IMG/VR virus record: IMGVR_UViG_3300008954_000020
Coordinates: 38,579-102,578 of that record
DNA: 64,000 bases
Origin: a virus
Reading direction: 5' to 3' (one strand)
How positions within the stretch are numbered: position 1 is the stretch's first letter; every line of letters starts with the position of its first letter. Below the pieces are notes generated by a model. It was not told the origin of the DNA, ran no database searches, and saw nothing but the letters and a program-made list of their open reading frames with translations. The position numbers and the translations under genes are program-made. Below are positions 8,957 to 16,450 of the stretch, piece by piece.

Positions 8957-9387
8957 TGGCCACTCACAAACTTTTTCCATTCAATTGCATTTTTGATATT
9001 CCATTGGAGATTGTTAATATTTTTAAGAATTTCTTCGAGATGTTTAATCTTCTCTTCACAATAGTCCATTTTAGAACTAGAAGTAATTAAATCATCATCC
9101 GAATCTAAATATTTGTCTATATCTTGTTTGAGGATGTGTAATTGAAACGGTTCCCAGCCCAATTCTTTCAGGGTTTCTTCGTCTAACTTGCCGGTGTAGT
9201 ACTCCCATTTGACCCTGTATAAGCGCTTGTAGTCCGCCCTAAGGCGTTTGTATACCATAGTTTCATTGCGTAGGTAATTGAGGTACTTATTATGTAATTG
9301 TGGGATATTTAACGATGCAATATCCAGTTCGGTTGGGTCTACTTGCAAGTCCCGTTCAGCCTGATTCATTATTTCTTTTAAATCCAT
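8953..9387 (-). CDS. uvsY: UvsY recombination mediator protein
   Basis: Loads the UvsX recombinase on gp32-coated single-stranded DNA. It has 144 residues (T4: 137). The segments SLNIPQLHNKYLNY near residue 25 and IKNAIEWKKFVSG at the C-terminus match the UvsY pattern I know from cyanophages. The start is taken as ATG at 9385-9387, because the upstream open frame runs through a consensus promoter. That promoter places the transcript start almost on this ATG, so the mRNA may be leaderless. The gene heads the uvsY-dCMP deaminase-uvsW-LSm run. Confidence 0.85.
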   Translation of the reverse strand: MDLKEIMNQAERDLQVDPTELDIASLNIPQLHNKYLNYLRNETMVYKRLRADYKRLYRVKWEYYTGKLDEETLKELGWEPFQLHILKQDIDKYLDSDDDLITSSSKMDYCEEKIKHLEEILKNINNLQWNIKNAIEWKKFVSGQ

Positions 9388-9393
9388 AAACAA

Positions 9394-9421
9394 ATTATAC
9401 CACAAAAAAGTGGAATGTCAA
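9394..9421 (-). promoter_or_regulatory. Full-consensus early promoter of uvsY
   Basis: Minus strand: TTGACA (9416-9421), 16-bp spacer, TATAAT (9394-9399), with TGG before the -10. Both hexamers match consensus exactly. The promoter is squeezed between the stop of the tube-like gene (9422) and the uvsY ATG (9387). Confidence 0.9.
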
Positions 9422-10078
9422 TCAATATCCTGAAAGAGTTGTTACAGAATATGTATCGTACTGAAACGAAACATTGGATGTAACGGGGTCTGATGTAGTA
9501 TCAACACTACTAAATTCTATTTCACCCAGACTTATGGGGAATGCATTTTTAAAATCGATAACAATCTGTCCGTTTGATTGATTTGTTGTCACTACAACAG
9601 ACAAATCAGAAAATCTATCGGCCGTTCGTACCATACCTGTTTTCTTACTTTCGTTTCTAACCGATAGTTGGTCGGTAGGAGTTATAGATGTCATCCAATG
9701 ATATATTTCCAACCAGTTTGCCATCTTTTCATCTACAACAAAATTTAATGTCAAGTTTTCAAATGATGCTTTGCCGCCAGGCATATGAATATCACTAAAT
9801 GGGGAATCTTGTGTGATAGAATCAATTGATATTGTGGGAAGACTTAATGATTGACAGAAAAAGGTTAAATGAGGGGCTCTCCCTAGAACAAATTTATAAG
9901 ATGTAGGAAGAAGTTGATTTGTTGTTTTTGGTTGACGAGACTGGGCATTGAGTTCGAGTCCACCTTGACCAGAAATATTATATTCAATTGCTCCAGAATA
10001 TGTTACACCTGTAGCGGTATCTGTAATAACATTTCCCTGATTTTCACCAGTTCCACCTTGGGTTACTGTTTGTACCAT
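9422..10078 (-). CDS. Second tail-tube-fold structural protein (gp19-like)
   Basis: 218 residues. From about residue 58 it has the pattern of the T4-like tube family: LPTSYKFVLGR, then FFCQSLSLPTISI, HMPGGKASFENLTLNFVVDE, a helix with WLEIYHWM, and a final beta section. It is distinct from the main tube gene at 15894-16433 and probably forms a specialised ring at one end of the tail tube or in the neck (inference). It has its own GGAG ribosome site and is separated from gp23 by a terminator. In T4-like marine phages the slot between gene 23 and uvsY is often given to gene 3, which I cannot exclude. Confidence 0.6.
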   Translation of the reverse strand: MVQTVTQGGTGENQGNVITDTATGVTYSGAIEYNISGQGGLELNAQSRQPKTTNQLLPTSYKFVLGRAPHLTFFCQSLSLPTISIDSITQDSPFSDIHMPGGKASFENLTLNFVVDEKMANWLEIYHWMTSITPTDQLSVRNESKKTGMVRTADRFSDLSVVVTTNQSNGQIVIDFKNAFPISLGEIEFSSVDTTSDPVTSNVSFQYDTYSVTTLSGY

Positions 10079-10119
10079 AGTGATATCTCCATGTTCATTA
10101 GTATGTATGTCCCAAATAA

Positions 10120-10147
10120 AACAGGGGTTCCCGAAGGAACCCCTGTT
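10120..10147 (-). terminator. Rho-independent terminator after gp23
   Basis: A perfect 12-bp stem (10120-10131 with 10136-10147) closed by a CGAA tetraloop and followed on the minus strand by TTTTATTT. It ends the capsid transcript 27 bases after the gp23 stop. Confidence 0.85.
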
Positions 10148-10173
10148 TGTTAAGGTTTAATTAACTACTGGAA

Positions 10174-11649
10174 TCAGGAATCAGTACCATGAAGGTTATT
10201 GATTTTGAATACTCTGTAGTATTGGTTGATACGAGCAGCAGCTGAAGCCTGTGGGTCGGAAGTAATCGCACCAGCGGCAGTAACCACGAATGGGTTATTT
10301 ACCAGACCGTAACGAGTCTTGAATCCGATTTTCGGCTGGAAGGTGTTCTCACCAACGGCACGAACCATTTGCAACGGAACATACGGGCAGTAGAACATAC
10401 CAGCATCGTAAGGGGAACTTCCCTTATAACCGACACAACAGAAGTTCACTGAGGTAGCATATGGGTCAACATAGACCTTCATGTTACCAAGAGTACCGAC
10501 CATAGTGTTGCCAGTGTCATCGACATTCATGCCTGGGTCGAAACTAGGCGAGAAGTCAAGAACACCACTCATCGAAAGAGCAGAAGCGACATCTGCGGAA
10601 CAGATGACGAAGTTACCCTTACCACGGCGAGTGTCTTTAGCAATCTGGTTTGCTTCACGCTCGATTTGGAAGACCAAACCACGGAAGCGTTCTGCACTCC
10701 AACGGCCGTCAGAGTCAGCATCCACATCGTAGATACCACCATTACCACCAGATGAACCACCGATACCAGTTGCGGAACCAGCAGCAACAAGCATCGAAGC
10801 AAGGTCACTGTGTTGAGCACCGAGTTTTGCACCAGCATAGATGGTACGAACGACTTCACGGTTGATTTCAGCGAGAATTTCAGTGCTAAGAATATTAGCA
10901 AGTTCAGTCTCAGCGTCAAGTCCATGAACAGCCTTGAGGTCTTGTGCGAGTTCAGTAGTGTACTCAGCTTTGAGGGCACGACTCTTCGCAGTAACGGCTG
11001 TCTTCTCGATTGAGAATGTCATTTCTTGGAATTGCGTAGTTGCAGAACCAAGAGTTTCAGCAGTAGCAGTGGTCATTCGTGTACCAACAGCATCCGCACT
11101 CATATCAGAACCATCTGCATGGAAGATTGAGTCAACAGCGGAACCGAAGATGTCTGCGTTAGAAGCAGTTACACCTGCGGAACTTGAAGTTGCGGCTTGA
11201 CCTGCATATCCGATACGAGCTTCGTTGAACATTGCTTCGTTGTCAGAAGTGCCGCCACCAGCGACTGAGTAGTTACTCTTGAGAGCAAAGATAAGACCAG
11301 TAGGGCCTGTCATTGGTTGGACACCGCAAACATCGTATGCCATAAGATTGGGCATTGCTCGGCGAACGAGCGAGATGAGAACAGGGTCAAAACCCTTACG
11401 GGTGCTATTGTCTGCTGAACTTGATACTGCAGCGAGTTGTCCACCGAGGTCACCTGATGTTACAGTTGTTTCGTGAAGGGGTTGAAGAGATTCGCCAGCT
11501 TCTTCACGAAGAGCACGCTCTTCGTTTTCAAGAAGAATGGCAGTTACATTCTTACGATAAGTATCCTTGATCGCCGGTAATTCGGGGTGTTCAAGAATCG
11601 GCTGCCACTTATTTTTGACAGCTTCTGATAATGCTTGTACATTGTCCAT
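10174..11649 (-). CDS. gp23: Major capsid protein gp23
   Basis: The precursor of the main hexamer protein of the head. It has 491 residues (T4: 521) and an HK97-like fold. Recognisable segments are LVRRAMPNLMAYDVCGVQPM near residue 90, FSIEKTAVTAKSRALKAEYT near 210, NREVVRTIY near 260 and KIGFKTRYGLVNNPF near 440. The N-terminal part up to about residue 60 should be removed by gp21; a candidate site is AGESLQP (family knowledge). The gene is clearly richer in G+C than the genome average (30 of 60 bases at 10261-10320), as expected for the most expressed late gene. It has an AAGGAG ribosome site and ends at a strong terminator. Confidence 0.95.
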   Translation of the reverse strand: MDNVQALSEAVKNKWQPILEHPELPAIKDTYRKNVTAILLENEERALREEAGESLQPLHETTVTSGDLGGQLAAVSSSADNSTRKGFDPVLISLVRRAMPNLMAYDVCGVQPMTGPTGLIFALKSNYSVAGGGTSDNEAMFNEARIGYAGQAATSSSAGVTASNADIFGSAVDSIFHADGSDMSADAVGTRMTTATAETLGSATTQFQEMTFSIEKTAVTAKSRALKAEYTTELAQDLKAVHGLDAETELANILSTEILAEINREVVRTIYAGAKLGAQHSDLASMLVAAGSATGIGGSSGGNGGIYDVDADSDGRWSAERFRGLVFQIEREANQIAKDTRRGKGNFVICSADVASALSMSGVLDFSPSFDPGMNVDDTGNTMVGTLGNMKVYVDPYATSVNFCCVGYKGSSPYDAGMFYCPYVPLQMVRAVGENTFQPKIGFKTRYGLVNNPFVVTAAGAITSDPQASAAARINQYYRVFKINNLHGTDS

Positions 11650-11684
11650 TAATAGACTCCTTTTTAATCTAATCTATGTATAAA

Positions 11685-12839
11685 TTAGAGTTTCTTGATT
11701 TGATCTGAGATGGCAGTTGCATACCTGTCCATCACACTATTCCCCGAAGGTGTAGCAGATACAGCAGTATTTTCTTCTACTTCTGAATCTTCCGTAACAA
11801 CAGAAACAGCATCACTGAAGTAACTTTCACGGAGAACCGTTAACTTCTCTTTATACTGTTCCTCTGTTTCAAATTCAATACCTTCGGAGAGGGCATTGAA
11901 CTTTTCAATTTCTGTATCAACAAGTCCCTTTGAAACTTCAGCAAAGATTTCAACACATCGTGCTTCAATCAATCCTTTTCGGAGTTCCACATTCTTTTCT
12001 AGGGAATCGTTTAAATGTCCTTCTAATTCTGAAACTTTACCAACGAGTTCTTCGAGAAGATCAGTCTTCTCATCAGGAACGCTGATATAATGAGACTCAA
12101 AGAGTCCATGAAGTCCAGTAAGGAAACTTTCTGCGAGTTCACTCTTAATGCCAAGTTCGAGAGCGAGTTCATTTTCTTTCATCCACTCTTCTACGACATA
12201 ACCGAGATAATCATCGAGTTTCTTAGAGAGCTCTTCTTTGGTAGTTTCGATGGCCTCATCGAGCTTCTCTGCGTACTCTGTATGTAATTCTTCATTGATT
12301 GCGTTGACTCGTTCTGAAACGGCTGCTTCAAAGATAGTAGTTGCCTTGGTTCTAAACTCTTCAGAAAGTTCTTCACCACCGAAGATAGCATCAACATGCT
12401 CCTTCATCTTGGGAGTATCAATTTTTCCTGAAGCATCAGATGCAGACATCTTAGGTTCTTTCATTTTCTTCTTGCCTTTTGGAGGTTCGGTTGCTTTGGC
12501 GCCGGGCACTTCAGCATCGTCAACATCGATAATAGTTTCAGCCTCTTCGAGTTCGTCCTCGTTTTTGGGTTGTCCACTATGAACATCAATTTCATCAATT
12601 TTTGCTTCGTTTGCGAGGCCAGATTCTTTCTTAAGAAGTTCTTTGATTTCCTCTTCGGTCATCTTTGCCATCTTTTCAAGAGTTTCTTTAATATCAGACT
12701 CCTCGGCTTCCCGAGCGGTCATCATTTCACGCACTTTTTCCATTTCTTTAGTCATAGTTTTACTTTCCTCGACATTTTTTGTCTTAACCCGCTCAAGGAT
12801 GTCTTTTGCGGTTTGGATTGGATCGTTTGTATTGGCCAT
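11685..12839 (-). CDS. gp22: Prohead core scaffold gp22
   Basis: The scaffold around which gp23 assembles; it is later digested by gp21. It has 384 residues and is strongly acidic and helical, with long coiled-coil stretches rich in Glu and Lys (EKVREMMTAREAEE, LSEEFRTKATTIFEAAV). It is longer than T4 gp22 (269). Its identity rests on composition and on its exact position between the gp21 protease and gp23. It begins 29 bases after the expected start of a TATAAATA late promoter and has an AAAGGAG ribosome site. Confidence 0.82.
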   Translation of the reverse strand: MANTNDPIQTAKDILERVKTKNVEESKTMTKEMEKVREMMTAREAEESDIKETLEKMAKMTEEEIKELLKKESGLANEAKIDEIDVHSGQPKNEDELEEAETIIDVDDAEVPGAKATEPPKGKKKMKEPKMSASDASGKIDTPKMKEHVDAIFGGEELSEEFRTKATTIFEAAVSERVNAINEELHTEYAEKLDEAIETTKEELSKKLDDYLGYVVEEWMKENELALELGIKSELAESFLTGLHGLFESHYISVPDEKTDLLEELVGKVSELEGHLNDSLEKNVELRKGLIEARCVEIFAEVSKGLVDTEIEKFNALSEGIEFETEEQYKEKLTVLRESYFSDAVSVVTEDSEVEENTAVSATPSGNSVMDRYATAISDQIKKL

Positions 12840-12873
12840 CGATTGAGCTCCTTTTAGTGTCCTATCTAGTACT

Positions 12874-12881
12874 TATTTATA
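12874..12881 (-). promoter_or_regulatory. Late promoter before gp22
   Basis: An exact TATAAATA on the minus strand between gp21 and gp22. Transcription should begin near 12868. It is the nearest upstream late element for the gp22-gp23 pair. Confidence 0.75.
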
Positions 12882-12884
12882 ATT

Positions 12885-13535
12885 TCAAATATTTCGAAGT
12901 CTATTTAAGAAATTCTCAAAAGCATTTATCTTCGCTTCTTGTAGTTCTCGGGCAGATGCCGATTCAATAGACCTTTTATATTCTTCAATTTCAACTGCTT
13001 TAATGATACCATTTTCCCAAATCCATTCTCGTCCCTCCATAACACCTTCTACAAAAGCGTCAGGAGCAGACGGGTCAGAAACGATATCTACAGCCGCAAG
13101 CATGAAATCTTTTTGGACTTCATTAATTCCATTCTTATTTTTTAGTGATCCCATTCCACGGGATGAAACACCTAAATTAGTACCTTCGTCAATTAAATTC
13201 TTGACGATTTTTCCATATGGTGTGTCCATGATTTTTGCTTTACCAAGGACATCAGTTCCTTCAACACGAAGTTCTTTAATAAGGTGAGATACTCGTTCTA
13301 AATTTACCGTTGGGCCTTCGGGATGACCAAGTTCACCCATTGCTCTATTTTTATCCACATATTCTTTAACATACCGACCAACTTCTTTCATTAATGTGTC
13401 TTTTGGATATACACGACCATTTTTGTTCTTCTTTTCGGCCTGCATAAAAACACCCTCGATGAAGTATTCTTTCTTTCCGTTAGAATCTTCACAGATGAGT
13501 TGAACATTTTCAATTGTTTCGGTTATAAGTTTCAT
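12885..13535 (-). CDS. gp21: Prohead maturation protease gp21
   Basis: A serine protease of the U9/herpesvirus-like family that digests scaffold and trims gp23 during head maturation. It has 216 residues (T4: 212). The catalytic His is in GELGHPEG (H71) and the serine region is LGVSSRGMG (S124/S125), with the N-terminal IEGVFMQAEKKNKNGRVYP block typical of the family. The start codon overlaps the stop of the preceding small core gene by one base, so translation is coupled. Confidence 0.92.
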   Translation of the reverse strand: MKLITETIENVQLICEDSNGKKEYFIEGVFMQAEKKNKNGRVYPKDTLMKEVGRYVKEYVDKNRAMGELGHPEGPTVNLERVSHLIKELRVEGTDVLGKAKIMDTPYGKIVKNLIDEGTNLGVSSRGMGSLKNKNGINEVQKDFMLAAVDIVSDPSAPDAFVEGVMEGREWIWENGIIKAVEIEEYKRSIESASARELQEAKINAFENFLNRLRNI

Positions 13536-13840
13536 CAGTCTTCTTCGTTATCGCCTTTCCATTCTTTATCGACATAATTGAAGAATTCTTTCTTCTTTTC
13601 TTCGTCTTCGAATTCATCAGGAGATGAAACACCAAACTTATCTAAAGCCTTTTTAAAGAACTTTTGATATTCGGTTTCTTCTTCTACTTCTTCGTCCTTC
13701 TTTTCTAAAAGACGGAAACTTTCTTTCAGGTCATTGATTCTTACATCAACTTTTTCAAGAAGACATTGGTTGATCATCTCACGGGCTTCAGAGAGTTCAT
13801 CAAGACTGACGGCATTAATGATTGCTTTTTGTTTAAACAT
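13535..13840 (-). CDS. Small prohead core protein (gene 67/68 position)
   Basis: 101 residues, starting MFKQKAI and ending with a pattern (KKEFFNYVDKEWK, then acidic residues) that I associate with small core proteins next to gp21 in marine T4-like phages. The middle is highly acidic (EEVEEETEY). I chose the ATG at 13840, which has AAAGGGA at good spacing and lies about 22 bases behind the expected start of the late promoter at 13868-13875. The ATG at 13864 would lie upstream of that start site and has poor ribosome-site spacing. Role: head core assembly, inferred from synteny. Confidence 0.6.
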   Translation of the reverse strand: MFKQKAIINAVSLDELSEAREMINQCLLEKVDVRINDLKESFRLLEKKDEEVEEETEYQKFFKKALDKFGVSSPDEFEDEEKKKEFFNYVDKEWKGDNEED

Positions 13841-13853
13841 GTGTAGTTCCCTT

Positions 13854-14327
13854 TTAGGTTTCATCCTTATTTATATTTTTCTCGTCTTCGGACGATTTTT
13901 CTTCATCTTTTTTCACGGGTTCTTTTTCCTTCAGAGTAGAAACATATTGTTTTGCTTGTTTTTCAGCAACTTTGGGGCCAGGGAATAGTTCCCACCTTTT
14001 TCCATCAACATGAACTACAATAGGTTTTGTTGGGCCTAATCCCAATTTCTTTAATGTAATTTCATGTCCTTCATGTTCAATTGTTTTAAGAAAATATTCT
14101 TTTGACATTGCGGGGTCAGCAAGGAGAGAATCATCTGCTCCACCGTCAATTTGAGGGCCTGCCTCTGCTTCTTCCTCTTGTTCGTGAACACTTTGCATAA
14201 TAGAAGATTTCTTTTCTTCTACTTTGTCAACAATTAATTCACAGATTCTCTGCTCAAAGTCTTGTTTAAACCGAGTGATATCTCCAGATTCCAGTGAATC
14301 AACCATGTTAGATGAGTGAATAGTCAT
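13854..14327 (-). CDS. Probable prohead core protein after the portal
   Basis: 157 residues. An N-terminal helix (ITRFKQDFEQRICELIVDKVEEKK) is followed by an acidic Gly/Asp patch, a small folded part (IEHEGHEITLKKLGLGPTKP then VHVDGKRWELFPGPK) and a highly charged C-terminal tail. It occupies the place of T4 genes 67/68 between portal and protease, but I see no clear sequence match. The ATG overlaps the gp20 stop by one base. A core or portal-associated role is inferred from position. Confidence 0.55.
   Translation of the reverse strand: MTIHSSNMVDSLESGDITRFKQDFEQRICELIVDKVEEKKSSIMQSVHEQEEEAEAGPQIDGGADDSLLADPAMSKEYFLKTIEHEGHEITLKKLGLGPTKPIVVHVDGKRWELFPGPKVAEKQAKQYVSTLKEKEPVKKDEEKSSEDEKNINKDET
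13868..13875 (-). promoter_or_regulatory. Late promoter for the small core protein and gp21
   Basis: An exact TATAAATA on the minus strand, inside the last codons of the preceding core gene. Transcription would begin near 13862, just upstream of the chosen start at 13840. Confidence 0.65.
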
Positions 14328-15856
14328 TAATACATCTCCGATGCGGCGTCGTTATACATTCCTTCTTCACGCTCACGAGCAATTTGCCTGTCCATTTCTT
14401 TAACTTCTTCGTCAGTTTGTCGGAGAAGATTTTTACGAACAAATTCCAATGAATAGTACTTACCTATGTATTCAGATGCGGTTTCTAAAATGTCAAAACG
14501 ATCTCTTAAAATTTCAGTTTCTTTGGATTCTGCAAAATAAGAGTCTTTTAAATATTTAAATTGAATGTCTTGTCGGATAGCAGTAAAATCTTCTTCCTTC
14601 ATTACACCCTTTAAAAGAAGTTGTGATCGTAAAGTTTCAATGAAGAGTAGTGAAAATCTATTTCTCAGTCTATCAATAAACTTAGAAAATTTAAGTTCAT
14701 CACGACTAATTTCAGAAGCACGGCCCATATTGAATCCGTTATCTGCTTCTAATCTTGTGGATGGAACATCTAATGCTCTATAAAGTTTCTTTTGGAAGTA
14801 TTCAACATCTTCCATTTCACCAAGGTTTTGACCACCATCAAGTGTAGAAATTTCTGTACCTTTACCACCTTCTCTTCGTGGTAACCAGAAATCTTCAAGC
14901 ATGGACATGTGATTAGCATCATCTGCAATTTCACCAGTGTTTGCATTATACACCAGTTTATTACGATAACGATTCATAATATCACGAAGATATTGTTCTG
15001 CCTTCATCTTTGGAAGTGAACCAACATCGATATAGAATATTCGTCTTTCGGGAGCACGAGCAATTCTGTAGATAACAACAGAATCTTCAATCATTCTTAA
15101 TTGATTAAGTGGTTTGATTGCTTTGTGTAGGTATCCAACAATTCTTTTATTCGGATAGTCATAAAGTCCTGAGTGGGTGTATATGATACTGTCGGGATAA
15201 ATCTTAAGATTTGTTCCAAACCCTTCATATGGATTACCTTTATCATTAAAAATGTAATATTCAGAATGTCCTGTTATAAGCGATGTTTCACCTGAGGCAC
15301 CACCTGGCCCTTTAAGAGACATTTTATCTTTTTTAATCTCTTTAACTTTTCGAATTTTAGTTGGGTCGATAGGACGAAGTTCTTGAATACCTTTTTTTGG
15401 ATGTTTTTCATCGATAATAGTGTGATAATATAGCCGACTATCAATATACCATTTTCGGAAAATCTCATCACCTCTCCGATTAAAATCTAAAAGGTGAAGA
15501 ATTTTATCAAACTCTTCTGTCATAGTCTCTTTGATATTATCAGAAAGTTCAACATCGTCTAAAACTAGTTGAACAGGTGGTTTTGATTCGGTTGTAATTA
15601 CGGCTTCGTTAACAATATCGGCAACTGCAGCATCGACTTCGTGATGTAAAATCATCGAACGATATTTGATAATCATATCAATATCGTTTTTAATCGTTCC
15701 GTCTAGGTCAACATATTGACCATAAAGACCGCCGGCTTCAATAAGAGCCGCACCATCATCTGCTTCTGGTGGAGCAAACGATTTAATAGGAGCAGTTGGG
15801 GCTTCTGGTTGTGTTTTATTTCTACTTACAGAAAAACCGAAAAAGTTAATTGCCAT
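14327..15856 (-). CDS. gp20: Portal vertex protein gp20
   Basis: Forms the dodecameric portal through which DNA is packaged and the neck attaches. It has 509 residues (T4: 524). Typical blocks are DIMIIKYRSMILHHEVDAAV near residue 58, RRGDEIFRKWYIDSRLYYH near 125, IARAPERRIFYIDVGSLPK near 268 and MEDVEYFQKKLYRALDVPSTRL near 350. It follows gp19 and precedes the core genes, as in T4. Confidence 0.93.
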   Translation of the reverse strand: MAINFFGFSVSRNKTQPEAPTAPIKSFAPPEADDGAALIEAGGLYGQYVDLDGTIKNDIDMIIKYRSMILHHEVDAAVADIVNEAVITTESKPPVQLVLDDVELSDNIKETMTEEFDKILHLLDFNRRGDEIFRKWYIDSRLYYHTIIDEKHPKKGIQELRPIDPTKIRKVKEIKKDKMSLKGPGGASGETSLITGHSEYYIFNDKGNPYEGFGTNLKIYPDSIIYTHSGLYDYPNKRIVGYLHKAIKPLNQLRMIEDSVVIYRIARAPERRIFYIDVGSLPKMKAEQYLRDIMNRYRNKLVYNANTGEIADDANHMSMLEDFWLPRREGGKGTEISTLDGGQNLGEMEDVEYFQKKLYRALDVPSTRLEADNGFNMGRASEISRDELKFSKFIDRLRNRFSLLFIETLRSQLLLKGVMKEEDFTAIRQDIQFKYLKDSYFAESKETEILRDRFDILETASEYIGKYYSLEFVRKNLLRQTDEEVKEMDRQIAREREEGMYNDAASEMY

Positions 15857-15893
15857 AATATAATATCCTTGATTTTACAAGACGGGGAATCCG

Positions 15894-16433
15894 TCAGTTA
15901 GTCGTATCAGACTCCCAATGGGAATACTCTAATGTCACTTCAAATTGTTCAATTTCTGCTGTAGCGTCATAACTTAATTCAATTGAACCGACCGATGAAG
16001 GCCAAACATTTTCGAAAGTATAACTTTTGATTACATTTCCTTGTCCATCCAACTGGTCAACTGACGCTCTTTGGAAGAGGTCTGAGAAGACATTGTTGCC
16101 GGGAACTCGTTGAACATTACCAACATGTGTGTTGATTGCATCCGACCAGTTTTCAAATGTATTACGAATATTAAAATCCGTGTCATTATAGACAGTTAAA
16201 GTCCATGCTTCAAAAGTTCTGTTGCCGGGAATTTTTAATGTTCTTCCACGGAAAGGAATTTCTCCCACTTCAATAGTCGAACCTGGCAAAGATGCCGACC
16301 GTGCTAAGAATTGAATCTCCTCGGCAGCATCTCCCTGTTGGTTAACTACGGCAGGAAAGAATACATTACAGCGGAAGAGGTTAGCACGAGCGCCTCCACC
16401 ACGGAGTCTTCCTTTAAATTCATCAATACGCAT
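15894..16433 (-). CDS. gp19: Tail tube protein gp19
   Basis: The main subunit of the tail tube. It has 179 residues (T4: 163). Family signs are FLARSASLPGSTIEVGEIPFRG near residue 43, PGNRTFEAWTLTVYND near 69 and the C-terminal strand IEQFEVTLEYSHWE. It lies directly after the sheath gene with 17 bases between them, the usual 18-19 pair. It has a GGAG ribosome site. Confidence 0.9.
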   Translation of the reverse strand: MRIDEFKGRLRGGGARANLFRCNVFFPAVVNQQGDAAEEIQFLARSASLPGSTIEVGEIPFRGRTLKIPGNRTFEAWTLTVYNDTDFNIRNTFENWSDAINTHVGNVQRVPGNNVFSDLFQRASVDQLDGQGNVIKSYTFENVWPSSVGSIELSYDATAEIEQFEVTLEYSHWESDTTN

Positions 16434-16450
16434 AATTTCTCTCCTTTAAT

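Noticed and set aside
9746-9753. TTGACA on the minus strand inside the tube-like gene
   Set aside because: No acceptable -10 box at 15-19 bp and no gene start downstream.
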